Below, in pieces: positions 12,726 through 20,655 of a stretch of DNA of 27,533 nucleotides. A program made the position numbers and the translations under genes. The DNA is from a virus: positions 1 to 27,533 of IMG/VR virus record IMGVR_UViG_3300044491_003507. One strand, 5' to 3'. The notes under the pieces were generated by a model that saw only the letters and a list, made by a program, of their open reading frames with translations, made no database searches and was not told the origin of the DNA. Positions within the stretch are counted from its first letter, which is position 1. The number at the start of each line of letters is the position of its first letter.

Positions 12726-13217
12726 TCACCCCTTTGAAGATGACTTTCCTCTACATTTCCATTTCTTACGAGATAAGCACATCGGAGTGTTGCGATCTTT
12801 TCCAGAGCAGTCTTTATTGTGTGACTTCATGTCACCGTAACTCCTAGCGCAATAGCTATCCCCGCGCTTGGTTCCAGGAGAAATAGAGTAACCTTTTGCG
12901 CCGTATCTTACTTTACGTTTCTTGCCAGTTTTAGAGTCTTTGTAAGTATGAGTGTACTTTTTACCATCATCGGCGTAATCAGCTTCCTCTTCCTCTTCTT
13001 TCTTTTCTTCGCATTCGCACCAAAAAGTATACTCTTCCTCGGCCATATCGGCACCGTCCATGTCATCGCCAATCTCATCTCTGAGCATTGCCGACCGATC
13101 CTGGTTACCAGAGAGATGGTCTTTTTTCTTGATTTTCTTTTTATCTACCGTTTCAGCAAAAGATGGATCAATCTGCCATCCCTCGGGTAAAAGATAATCA
13201 CTGTTCGTTGTAGACAT
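12726..13217 (-). CDS. DUF6321-like phage protein with basic C-terminal module (163 aa)
   Basis: Three parts: an N-terminal LLPEGWQIDPSF motif; an acidic centre (CECEEKKEEEEEADYADDG); and a basic C-terminal module with YGAKGYSISPGTKRGDSYC, then ARSYGDMKSH and LSRKKWKCRGK. That last module closely resembles DUF6321, seen in many tailed-phage proteins, with spaced cysteines that could bind metal. Its function is not established. ATG 13217 is preferred; an in-frame GTG at 13223 is the alternative. It overlaps the upstream gene by 20 bases. Context (between tail genes and small structural genes) suggests a head- or DNA-associated virion protein, but that is inference. Confidence 0.7.
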   Translation of the reverse strand: MSTTNSDYLLPEGWQIDPSFAETVDKKKIKKKDHLSGNQDRSAMLRDEIGDDMDGADMAEEEYTFWCECEEKKEEEEEADYADDGKKYTHTYKDSKTGKKRKVRYGAKGYSISPGTKRGDSYCARSYGDMKSHNKDCSGKDRNTPMCLSRKKWKCRGKSSSKG

Positions 13218-13503
13218 TTTCACTTACGCTCCAGCCTTCGGGTACAGAGACTTCAGAGTACATTTCTGACTCAGAATTAGAGCCCTTGGGTACACAGTTA
13301 GGAACTTCCTTGCCGTTCTTTTTCTTCATACCAATTTGCTTGTAATCTTTCCAGCAAGGCTCATCGTGCTCGGTAGATTCTTCCTCACCCATAGCTTTCT
13401 TGATCGCTTTATCTTTGGCCATCATGTAATCCTTGGAGTCGATGTCACCGTCCCTATCATGGTCTTTCTTTTCTCCCATTGTAGGAGGCTTCATGTTCAT
13501 CAT
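13198..13503 (-). CDS. Small phage protein with EF-hand-like loop (101 aa)
   Basis: MKPPTMGEKKDHDRDGDIDS followed by KDYMMAKDKAIKKAM: the stretch DHDRDGDIDSKD fits a calcium-binding EF-hand loop (D-x-D-x-D-G-x-I-D-S-x-D). Downstream is EPCWKDYKQIGMKKKNGKEV followed by PNCVPK, a module I recognise from the ends of various tailed-phage proteins. The C-terminus carries VPEGWSVSENVYNEQ. This layout is common in cyanophage structural or scaffold-type genes, but no activity is known. Start ATG 13503 or 13495; no clear ribosome-binding site. Confidence 0.7.
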   Translation of the reverse strand: MMNMKPPTMGEKKDHDRDGDIDSKDYMMAKDKAIKKAMGEEESTEHDEPCWKDYKQIGMKKKNGKEVPNCVPKGSNSESEMYSEVSVPEGWSVSENVYNEQ

Positions 13504-13539
13504 TAGATTATGCTCTATATCTCGATACAGTTCTTTAAA

Positions 13540-13692
13540 CTATTCCTTTGCCTTCCAGCCTTCTGGTACTGAGAGTTTTACAGGAGAGTCACCTGACTCA
13601 AAGATAGGAGGGCCCTCTTTTTCTTTTTTCTTTTGATCTTTTTTAGAGATCATTCCTTCGCCGCCAGCGCGGGCTTGGTCAATGTTCATCAT
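13540..13692 (-). CDS. Tiny PEGW-tailed phage protein (50 aa)
   Basis: A 50-residue frame: MMNIDQARAGGEGMISKKDQ, a Lys/Glu-rich middle, and a C-terminus KLSVPEGWKAKE. The VPEGW motif also occurs in the next two genes downstream. The start overlaps the upstream stop as ATGA (13689-13692), typical of translational coupling, and the frame fills an otherwise empty gap. Function unknown. Confidence 0.65.
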   Translation of the reverse strand: MMNIDQARAGGEGMISKKDQKKKEKEGPPIFESGDSPVKLSVPEGWKAKE

Positions 13693-14111
13693 AGTCCTAA
13701 AATCTCATCTAAGGTACTTTCATCGATTACGCTGCCAGAGTTTATTTCGGCCAGAGCATCTCTTTTTGCTTCTTCATGGCAAACTTTTGTGATTTCTGTA
13801 AGAACTCCCATCACATTTGCTCTTTCCCACTCTGGGATTTCCCCCATAGCGCTTAGTTCTTTATACTTACCAAGTATCTCTACTAAGATGATATGAGATA
13901 GCTCCCGAATAGCAATCCAGTTATCTCTGACCTCTTCTTCGGTCTCTTCCTGGAGTCTGTGAGATTGCTTAATTAGCCCAATAAGTGTTTTACCCACGTG
14001 AGCAATAGACTTAGGCCCAATCTTTTCAAGATCGATAGTTTGAATCTGATCTATGAGCATCTGCTGCGCATCAGCACCAAACTCGGCGAAGTTTTTATGT
14101 ATTCTTGGCAT
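13689..14111 (-). CDS. Hypothetical phage protein, tail-region (140 aa)
   Basis: Unrecognised, almost entirely helical: MPRIHKNFAEFGADAQQMLI onward, with long amphipathic helices (IGLIKQSHRLQEETEEEVRD and others) and an acidic end (VIDESTLDEILGL). ATG 14111 directly follows the stop of the gp25-like gene (TAA-ATG). By position next to baseplate genes, a tail or baseplate assembly role is possible, such as a chaperone, but no homology is claimed. Confidence 0.65.
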   Translation of the reverse strand: MPRIHKNFAEFGADAQQMLIDQIQTIDLEKIGPKSIAHVGKTLIGLIKQSHRLQEETEEEVRDNWIAIRELSHIILVEILGKYKELSAMGEIPEWERANVMGVLTEITKVCHEEAKRDALAEINSGSVIDESTLDEILGL

Positions 14112-14642
14112 TTAATTATCTGCGGAGTATTTAATTATATAGCGTCCAGAGTCTTCTAAAGAGTACCCCACATAGATCACGGCTCGACCGTTGTCATCTA
14201 TTTCTACAGAAACGTCAAGCTCAACACTAAAAGGTACCGCGTTCTCTATCTGCTTTTTAATAATAGAAGCTAATACGGACTCAGAGATCGTTTCAAATAC
14301 TAACTCAGGGAGTCCAAAGAATTGCTTATAGACTCTTTCACCCACTTTTGTATCAAGTACTTCTAAGATTTGTTCTGATAGTCTTGAGAAGTTAGAAGAG
14401 GTTTTTAAACCTCCGTTACCGTCAAGTTGTAGAGGATAAGAAAGACCTTTAAGAGAGTTTGCTGCGTACTTATTATCTTCAGAGATCTTACCAGACCTTA
14501 CAATTTTTGGGTTGATCCTACTTGATTGTATAATATCGCGACGCTCTGAACGAATGTTATCTGCAAGTTGAAACTTGCTTTTTATTCTTTGAAGCTCTTC
14601 TGTGTCTATCTGAGAAGAGTAAGAAGGGAAATTAGTTGCCAT
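14112..14642 (-). CDS. gp25-like baseplate wedge protein
   Basis: Belongs to the gp25/GPW family of sheath-initiator wedge proteins of contractile tails. Visible family features, residues about 70-176: SYPLQLDGNGGLKTSSNFSR (the 'PF.....G....s..' start), EQILEVLDTKVGERVYKQFF followed by GLPELVFE (the 'GER....FG' turn), and a closing beta region ending SLEDSGRYIIKYS. The N-terminal 65 residues are a helical extension. At 176 residues it is slightly longer than T4 gp25. This gene is the strongest proof of a contractile tail here. It ends directly against the next gene and lies three bases after the tape-measure gene. Confidence 0.85.
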   Translation of the reverse strand: MATNFPSYSSQIDTEELQRIKSKFQLADNIRSERRDIIQSSRINPKIVRSGKISEDNKYAANSLKGLSYPLQLDGNGGLKTSSNFSRLSEQILEVLDTKVGERVYKQFFGLPELVFETISESVLASIIKKQIENAVPFSVELDVSVEIDDNGRAVIYVGYSLEDSGRYIIKYSADN

Positions 14643-14645
14643 GAT

Positions 14646-17573
14646 TTAAGTAGTTTTTACTCCAAGGGCTTTTTGGTTTTCATATATTTCATCCATTTTT
14701 TCCAGCACATTATCTGCTATTTCGTTGGCAAATAGCTCAGCTCCTGGAGCGTTAATGTTAACAACAATGTTATTATTTATTACGCCTCCTCTACCGCCGC
14801 CTCCGCCGCCAAATAGGCCAGCAAATGATGATTGAGGAGTAACGACACTTCCTGAGCCTAAATTAACAAGCTCAGGGCCATTCTCTCCTACAAGAGTTAG
14901 GCCTCGGCCGGCACCCCCTAGAGCTTTTCCATCTTTGCTTTCGGTATTTCCTCCAGGCAAACGGGCCGTGATCGGATCGAGTTTTTCTTTAAACCAATTA
15001 GTAATAGAGGCAAAAGAGTCAGTGATACCTTCCCATACTGTAGATATTCCGCCTCCCAGGTCCTCATATAATTTTTTGGCGAATGCCCCAGTCTTTTGTA
15101 TCGGTCCTTCCTTACCGAAGAAGTCCATAATGCTTTTCCCCCACGCCCCAAAGAAGTTCGTTGTTCCGCCCCAAAGACCTACAAAGAAAGTTCCTACTGC
15201 TCCTCCGAATTCTGTAATCCCGTCGATAATAGGATCAGAAAGGGCCTTGACAGCCTCTTCTCCGGCTACTGCTCCTAAAAACCCTCCTAAAAGAGTTCCT
15301 ATACCGCCTCCAATTGCAGTTCCGGCTGGCCCCCCAAGTACAGTTCCGATCGCAGCACCTGCTTTTAGTCCTAGAGCGCCACCTGCGAGCCCACCAGCAA
15401 CTCCAGCGCCAATCTGAGTAACTCCCCTTGTTTTCTCTCTTTGAGTTTTTTCTTTGTCAGTTATAGTTTGGAAAGCCCTGATCCCACCGATCAAAAGAGT
15501 TAGTGGTGTAGCAATTTTTCCTATAACGTTGGCGGCACCTAGGATCTTAGGAGCTATCCGAGCCGCAGTTGTTGCTCCTCTTGAGGCACCTGGAAGCGCA
15601 CCGACCACGTCATCTACTGCGTAAGCCGTTACATCTACAATTTGTCCGCCAATACCTTTGGGTCCACCGAACCCTCCGCCTCCCCTAGGAGCACCGGGGG
15701 TGACGTTAGTAAGGTTCCTTGGAGAAACTCCGGGGAGACGACGAGGTATTACGTTCGAGCCGGGGAGACGAGGTGCGCCACCAGCGCCAGGAAGGCGGGG
15801 GAGAGTGCTAGTTCCGGGTAAACGAGCGCTAGAGGAACCAGTGAGCCTGGGGGTAAATCTAGAGCCAGATCTATAGGGGTTAGGACTCCTAGGACTTTTG
15901 CGTCTTAAAAGGTCAAGAAGGCCGTTGCCGCCTCCTAACTTTTCACTGATTGTATCTAGTTTTTGATATAAGAGATTCCAGCGTTCTTGATCAGAGCCTT
16001 TAGCTGCTCTAGCATTTTCGGTCTTTTCAACAAGCTTTCCAATAAAAGGTATCTTATTTATAATTGCCTTCTTAATTAGACCTAGAATTCCTTCGCCACC
16101 TGTGAGAAACTTGGTTACGTTGTCGGCAATTAGGCCCGTGCCTAAGGCTCCTAATGCAAGTTTAGTTCCTCCGCTTGACTGAGCAATCGTTGAACCTGCA
16201 ACCTCCACTGCTTTGCCAAGCGCCGTTCCTAGCAAACTTATTAAGGAAGGTAAGATTTCTGTTAAAGAATCAAGTGCCGCAGCAATAACGCCTCCAAGCT
16301 GACCAGCGTCAATTCCCTTTATAAGCTTAGAGATCGTACCGAATAAAACTTTAACAGTTTCTACTAGATTATCAAATAAGTTAGAGACTATGCCTCCAAT
16401 CTTAGACCCATCGATACCCTTGATAAACTCGCCGATATTGGTGATTAATCCCTGTATAGAATCGAATATTTGATCTATAAATTTGTTAATGCTAGATGGA
16501 TTGAAGCTAAATCCATTCGCTAATACACCTTCAAATGCTTCTTGAATAGGAGTAAATACTTCTAAAAAGCTTTTAAAAGTTTCAGACCCAAAGAACTCGC
16601 CAAGCTTCTCTAGTCCAGAAGTTAATAGCTTGGTTCCTTGGATAATAATGCCAAGGACATCAAAACCTCCAAACGTATCACTTAAAGACTTGTTAAGTAT
16701 CGCAAATATCCCTGTCTCTCTGCCAAAGATAGTGTTAATAAGCTTGGCCGCCTCTTGTACTAAAGAGGTAGTCTCGTCTCCTATGGTTATCTCTCTTAAC
16801 GCGCCAAATATCCCCTTAGTGGGTTCAAAGAGCCCCTCGATTTCCCTCCTTATTCTTAAAAACGGTGCTGATTTTTCTAGATCTGCTTTCCCTTTAATAA
16901 AGCTTTCTTCTTCTTGAAAGGCACTTACGATGGATTCAAGTAGCTTTGTCCTTTCTATGTTACTTATACTACTTAATTGACTTAATCCGACACCCTGGCT
17001 CCTGATGAGGTCATTTATTAAGTTAGTAGTGGCGCTGCCTATCCCAAACGCATCCTCGGCGGACATTTCGCCTTTTAGTATTTTAGTTAGATCGGGAACA
17101 ACATTTTGGCCGTATACATCTGCTGTTTCTTGGCCAAATATCGCTATTTCTTTAGTTAATTTTTTAAACTGTTGCTTTCTTTCCTCCTCAGTGCCTCCGA
17201 ACTCCGCAAAAGAAATACCTTTGAGCGCTACAGTATAGGCCTCTGCTCCGATAGTACCCTGCGCTCTTAGAGTTGCAGTTATCTCTTGAAGCTGCCCGCT
17301 AAGCTGATTAGAAGCTTCACCACCAAATCTTCTAAGAGCTACTAAGTTCGCACTAAGATTGTTACGTAGCTGGGCGGCAGTTTCTCCAGCTTTAAATCCC
17401 TGGTCGCTAACAGCAGAGTCAAACTGTCTTGTAATATCTCTGAAGGCAGTCTTGACGACATCGAGCTTTAGTCCTTGAACCAAGAACTTATTATCAAGCT
17501 CGCGCGAGAGTTTTTTAAACTCGCCAAGGGCTTTCTGTGTATTAGCTTTTATGTCAAGAGATATATTTGCCAT
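14646..17573 (-). CDS. Tail tape-measure protein (975 aa)
   Basis: Sets tail length and is ejected with DNA. The N-terminal 300 residues are helical (MANISLDIKANTQKALGEFK onward), followed by Gly/Ile/Leu-rich hydrophobic stretches. A Pro/Gly/Arg linker with repeated RLPG units lies at about residues 571-615. A glycine-rich membrane-active segment (GGLAGGALGLKAGAAIGTVL and following, residues about 718-775) is next. The C-terminal GLTLVGENGPELVNLGSGSV is a motif typical of tape-measure proteins. Its length and place between the gp25-like and tube/hub-like genes agree. The whole chain is intact, without frameshift. Confidence 0.85.
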   Translation of the reverse strand: MANISLDIKANTQKALGEFKKLSRELDNKFLVQGLKLDVVKTAFRDITRQFDSAVSDQGFKAGETAAQLRNNLSANLVALRRFGGEASNQLSGQLQEITATLRAQGTIGAEAYTVALKGISFAEFGGTEEERKQQFKKLTKEIAIFGQETADVYGQNVVPDLTKILKGEMSAEDAFGIGSATTNLINDLIRSQGVGLSQLSSISNIERTKLLESIVSAFQEEESFIKGKADLEKSAPFLRIRREIEGLFEPTKGIFGALREITIGDETTSLVQEAAKLINTIFGRETGIFAILNKSLSDTFGGFDVLGIIIQGTKLLTSGLEKLGEFFGSETFKSFLEVFTPIQEAFEGVLANGFSFNPSSINKFIDQIFDSIQGLITNIGEFIKGIDGSKIGGIVSNLFDNLVETVKVLFGTISKLIKGIDAGQLGGVIAAALDSLTEILPSLISLLGTALGKAVEVAGSTIAQSSGGTKLALGALGTGLIADNVTKFLTGGEGILGLIKKAIINKIPFIGKLVEKTENARAAKGSDQERWNLLYQKLDTISEKLGGGNGLLDLLRRKSPRSPNPYRSGSRFTPRLTGSSSARLPGTSTLPRLPGAGGAPRLPGSNVIPRRLPGVSPRNLTNVTPGAPRGGGGFGGPKGIGGQIVDVTAYAVDDVVGALPGASRGATTAARIAPKILGAANVIGKIATPLTLLIGGIRAFQTITDKEKTQREKTRGVTQIGAGVAGGLAGGALGLKAGAAIGTVLGGPAGTAIGGGIGTLLGGFLGAVAGEEAVKALSDPIIDGITEFGGAVGTFFVGLWGGTTNFFGAWGKSIMDFFGKEGPIQKTGAFAKKLYEDLGGGISTVWEGITDSFASITNWFKEKLDPITARLPGGNTESKDGKALGGAGRGLTLVGENGPELVNLGSGSVVTPQSSFAGLFGGGGGGRGGVINNNIVVNINAPGAELFANEIADNVLEKMDEIYENQKALGVKTT

Positions 17574-17579
17574 GAGTTA

Positions 17580-19565
17580 TTACGTTCCTGGTGGATCTAT
17601 TGATTGTGGCCCACCACTGCTACAATCTTCTTTATATTTTTTCTTTAAAATAACATCTCTTTCTTTTATACATTTTTGATACTTACCGATAAGAGCAACA
17701 GCATCCCTCATTTTTTTAGAGTTTTGTGCCCTAGAAGCTCCGGCTCCTACGTAATCAGGAAGCCTATTAATTTTTTCTTTCTCTTTATTTAACGACGGAA
17801 TCCCGCACCCCGAAGTTCCTGCAGGGATCATTCCGCCAACATTGGTTCTAGAGTTCCAATTAACATACTGAGAGCTCATCTTAGATATACCAATATCTGG
17901 GTCCATGCCCGGCTCTCCAAAGAAAGAAGAACCAAGAAATTCTGCTTTGCCAAAGTCAAGCACTCTTTTTTTGTAATAATCGCCGTTTCTAACGAGCTGA
18001 CTAACGTTATCTATGCCCGTTTTAAGAACACCACATTTCTTAGAATCGGTGGTTTTAACAGGCTCTCTTTCTGAGGAAGGTTTTGAATCTTCATCGGTCG
18101 GGGCTGTATTTGGGGCTGTATTTGGGCTCTCTGAGCTAGTCTGCACAGGAGAGATAATGCTATCTAAAGAGCTCGCGTCATAGACACTTACTTGTCCGTC
18201 ATTAATTGACCACTCAGGGACTTTCTCTAGGGTAAAAGATACTGTTGCATTAACTAATAGACCGTTGTCCCATTGTTTCTCATTAATAGTAATATCTTTA
18301 ATAACGCAAGGGCCAAAACATCTCTGACCCCATACAAACTCAAGAACCTGGGGCCCGTGAGATGTATTACCTGAAGGGTTTTTCATGAACAGATCTATGA
18401 GACCCTGCTCTAAGTTCTCCACTCTCTTACCAAATACGTACCCGTTAAGAAGGACCCTGCTAAATTTTAGCTTAGGGTTTACAAGGTTTGTAAAATGCAA
18501 AGGTTGGCCACCATTTGCGTCATCAAGCACTCCCCAGGTCTCTGTTGCTTTATATTTCGGTCCTACATTTAGTGCTAGTTCGTTAGGATTAAAAAGAAAC
18601 TGCCACATTCCCTCTGGAGCCTCTTGTTGAGCCCCGATGACTTTAGGAGAGCTAGATTGAAGGTTGGGAGGTATGGAAGTAGTTAGCCCGCGGCCTGGGA
18701 TATTAAACCCGAACATTGTGGCTAAGTTAAGGCCCTGGTTAATAACTCCCGCAGGGTTGCCAATATAGACTGGGCCTGATGGGGTATCAGTTGCCCTCCC
18801 CGCCAAGTTCAACCCAGTCTCTATATACTTACCTACCTGAGAGTTATCTTTAGAAAAATAAGAGTTAGCGAGTTGAGCCCCGGTCAACAACCCTTGGCGC
18901 AACCCTATAGGAATCTGAGATGCAAGTTTTTTTTGGCGGGGCTCTTGATCTTGAGCGTTCCCTCCTGTTTTTCCCTTGGTGTCTATATTGAAGTTTGTAT
19001 CAAAATCTAGGCCAACATCTGTAGTGTACCATTCGCTATTTTCAGGATCCCAAACCGGTGAGTTGTTAAAGTCTAGGTCAGAAGCGAATTCTGAAGCACC
19101 TAAATTAAAATTTAAATCCTGGCCAGTAAAGCTTTCAGAATAGAGTCTGTTATTTAGATCACCAAGAAAATCTTCTCTATATAATGCTTCAGAAGGTACA
19201 GAAGGAGAGGACTTACTAGACACCCCTCCTCTCTTCCATGGAGTTATATACGCAATCGCATTTTGCATTGAGCCGTCGCCAAACTTCTCAAATATAACTT
19301 CGTCTAATGTAGATATAACATCTATATTAGCGCCAAATAAATTTTTTGTTTGAGGGATCGGGTACGTTGCGCCGTCTTCTCCTTTATCTTTATAGACGTA
19401 ATAATCAGACCTAGGATAACTAGAAGAATTAGAAGGAGAGGACGTAGGGGCTCTTTCTGACGCACCGGGCTCGCCAAGTTGCCGATCAATTTTGGCGGCA
19501 TCACCAAAACTCTGAACAACGTCAGTAGGATAATTTATGACCTCTAATGGTATTGGTTCTGCCAC
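17580..19565 (-). CDS. Baseplate/hub protein with CIS tube-like domain (661 aa)
   Basis: A large N-terminal region (1-310) rich in Asn, Ser and Gly is unassigned. Residues about 320-452 resemble the contractile-injection-system tube/spike-adaptor domain: WQFLFNPNELALNVGPKYKA, later FSRVLLNGYV, PQVLEFVWGQRCFGPCVIKD and a final strand NATVSFTLEKVPEW. In these systems the domain joins tube, spike and baseplate. A Pro/Thr linker (SPNTAPNTAPTDED) and a Lys-rich tail follow. The start is GTG 19565, since the next in-frame ATG is about residue 99. It is the first gene of the tail block, seven bases before the tape measure. Confidence 0.7.
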   Translation of the reverse strand: MAEPIPLEVINYPTDVVQSFGDAAKIDRQLGEPGASERAPTSSPSNSSSYPRSDYYVYKDKGEDGATYPIPQTKNLFGANIDVISTLDEVIFEKFGDGSMQNAIAYITPWKRGGVSSKSSPSVPSEALYREDFLGDLNNRLYSESFTGQDLNFNLGASEFASDLDFNNSPVWDPENSEWYTTDVGLDFDTNFNIDTKGKTGGNAQDQEPRQKKLASQIPIGLRQGLLTGAQLANSYFSKDNSQVGKYIETGLNLAGRATDTPSGPVYIGNPAGVINQGLNLATMFGFNIPGRGLTTSIPPNLQSSSPKVIGAQQEAPEGMWQFLFNPNELALNVGPKYKATETWGVLDDANGGQPLHFTNLVNPKLKFSRVLLNGYVFGKRVENLEQGLIDLFMKNPSGNTSHGPQVLEFVWGQRCFGPCVIKDITINEKQWDNGLLVNATVSFTLEKVPEWSINDGQVSVYDASSLDSIISPVQTSSESPNTAPNTAPTDEDSKPSSEREPVKTTDSKKCGVLKTGIDNVSQLVRNGDYYKKRVLDFGKAEFLGSSFFGEPGMDPDIGISKMSSQYVNWNSRTNVGGMIPAGTSGCGIPSLNKEKEKINRLPDYVGAGASRAQNSKKMRDAVALIGKYQKCIKERDVILKKKYKEDCSSGGPQSIDPPGT

Positions 19566-19593
19566 CTGAAGCGCTCGGTATCTATCTCATACT

Positions 19594-20583
19594 TTAAACT
19601 GGATCGTCGGAATGGTCTATGCTCCATTTAATTGCATTCATCACAACTCCTTCTGGCTCCCAGTCCCAATCGCTAAAGTAAGGGTTCTTTTTAATAGAGT
19701 CGGTCATCCACTGATACACAGCAGATCCTACAAGCTCAGGCATCCTAGCCAGCCTAGATGTGTTTCTCCAGACACATTCGTACCTAGACCCTTTAGATCC
19801 ATCGAACACCTCTACTTCTTTCAGAATGGCAATAGCTTTCTTGCGTACGTACGTCTGCTTTGATTTACTAAGTTTGTGCAGAATGTTCTTCTGAGCAGTA
19901 GAATCTCCCCAGTGCGTGGCCTCTGGTTTTTCTGCGCCTCTCTCTGCAACTTTAACAAGGTACTGATCAGCATTGATTTCTTTCGCAAGGTCCTGAAGCT
20001 TCTCGATAGATACTGTTGCATTTTTGTTTACTTCGATAATAGAGTTGGGCTTGGATCCGAAGTAGAGTCGTGCAACGTCAATACATTGCTTATCGCCATC
20101 GAAAGCGTAAGCTAGGGCAATAGAGAATCTCTTAGCTTCTTCAAAGTCTGTAATCTTTTCTTCTGTGAATACGATTCCACGGTGTTTTGGAAACTCTTCT
20201 GTACTCGAGAAGCTGTTGTGAATAATCGTGAACTCAATTCCGAGTCCTTTAGCTTTTTCTTTAATCTGTTCAGTGGATTCTCCATTGTCAAAGTCGATTG
20301 CAAATACTTGGCAAGATTTAAATAGTGTCTCGATACGACGAGGGCGTTTCCAATGAGGGCACTCGTTAAATACAAACGGTGACCAGGTCCTTCCTTGAGA
20401 GATAGCTCTAGCGAGAGAAGTTGGAGACACTTTGTCAATATTAGAGCCCATTCGAGCCCCAATAACACTCACCTCTGTACGAGGATTGCCAAACTTATCT
20501 ATCCAATCTTTATACTGAAGTTTTACGCTTGGCTTGTGATCCCAGTTTTCTTCATCAAGGCTGACTAATACAGAGTTAATCAT
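19594..20583 (-). CDS. DNA primase, archaeo-eukaryotic (AEP) type
   Basis: Predicted to make primers for phage replication. Residues 94-100 carry the acidic metal-binding motif VFAIDFDN (D97, D99). A PKHRGIVF segment (132-139) supplies the conserved basic/His motif. DVARLYFGSKPNS (169-181) matches the third AEP signature seen in phage primases. The C-terminal 110 residues are unassigned. ATG 20583 is chosen rather than an in-frame TTG at 20598, which would fall within the promoter-like TATGAT. It lies next to a separate SF3-type helicase gene, so primase and helicase are split rather than fused. Two inverted repeats lie between them. Confidence 0.75.
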   Translation of the reverse strand: MINSVLVSLDEENWDHKPSVKLQYKDWIDKFGNPRTEVSVIGARMGSNIDKVSPTSLARAISQGRTWSPFVFNECPHWKRPRRIETLFKSCQVFAIDFDNGESTEQIKEKAKGLGIEFTIIHNSFSSTEEFPKHRGIVFTEEKITDFEEAKRFSIALAYAFDGDKQCIDVARLYFGSKPNSIIEVNKNATVSIEKLQDLAKEINADQYLVKVAERGAEKPEATHWGDSTAQKNILHKLSKSKQTYVRKKAIAILKEVEVFDGSKGSRYECVWRNTSRLARMPELVGSAVYQWMTDSIKKNPYFSDWDWEPEGVVMNAIKWSIDHSDDPV

Positions 20584-20612
20584 AAAATAATCATACAAGG
20601 TTTAAAAGAGTG

Positions 20613-20655
20613 GTGATACCCCCCTATCACGGATTGTCACAATTATTTTGTGACA
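20613..20655. repeat. Two adjacent inverted repeats at the helicase stop codon
   Basis: First: GTGATA, six C, TATCAC (20613-20630). Second: TGTCACAA, TTATT, TTGTGACA (20635-20655), which spans the TAA stop of the helicase gene at 20643-20645. On the minus strand the first repeat is followed by CACTCTTTT. Together they could form a terminator or an operator for the primase gene. Confidence 0.65.

Noticed and set aside
14935-15417. Plus-strand open frame of 160 codons opposite the tape-measure gene
   Set aside because: Its Pro/Ala-rich translation is the mirror of the Gly/Ala-rich segment of the tape measure.
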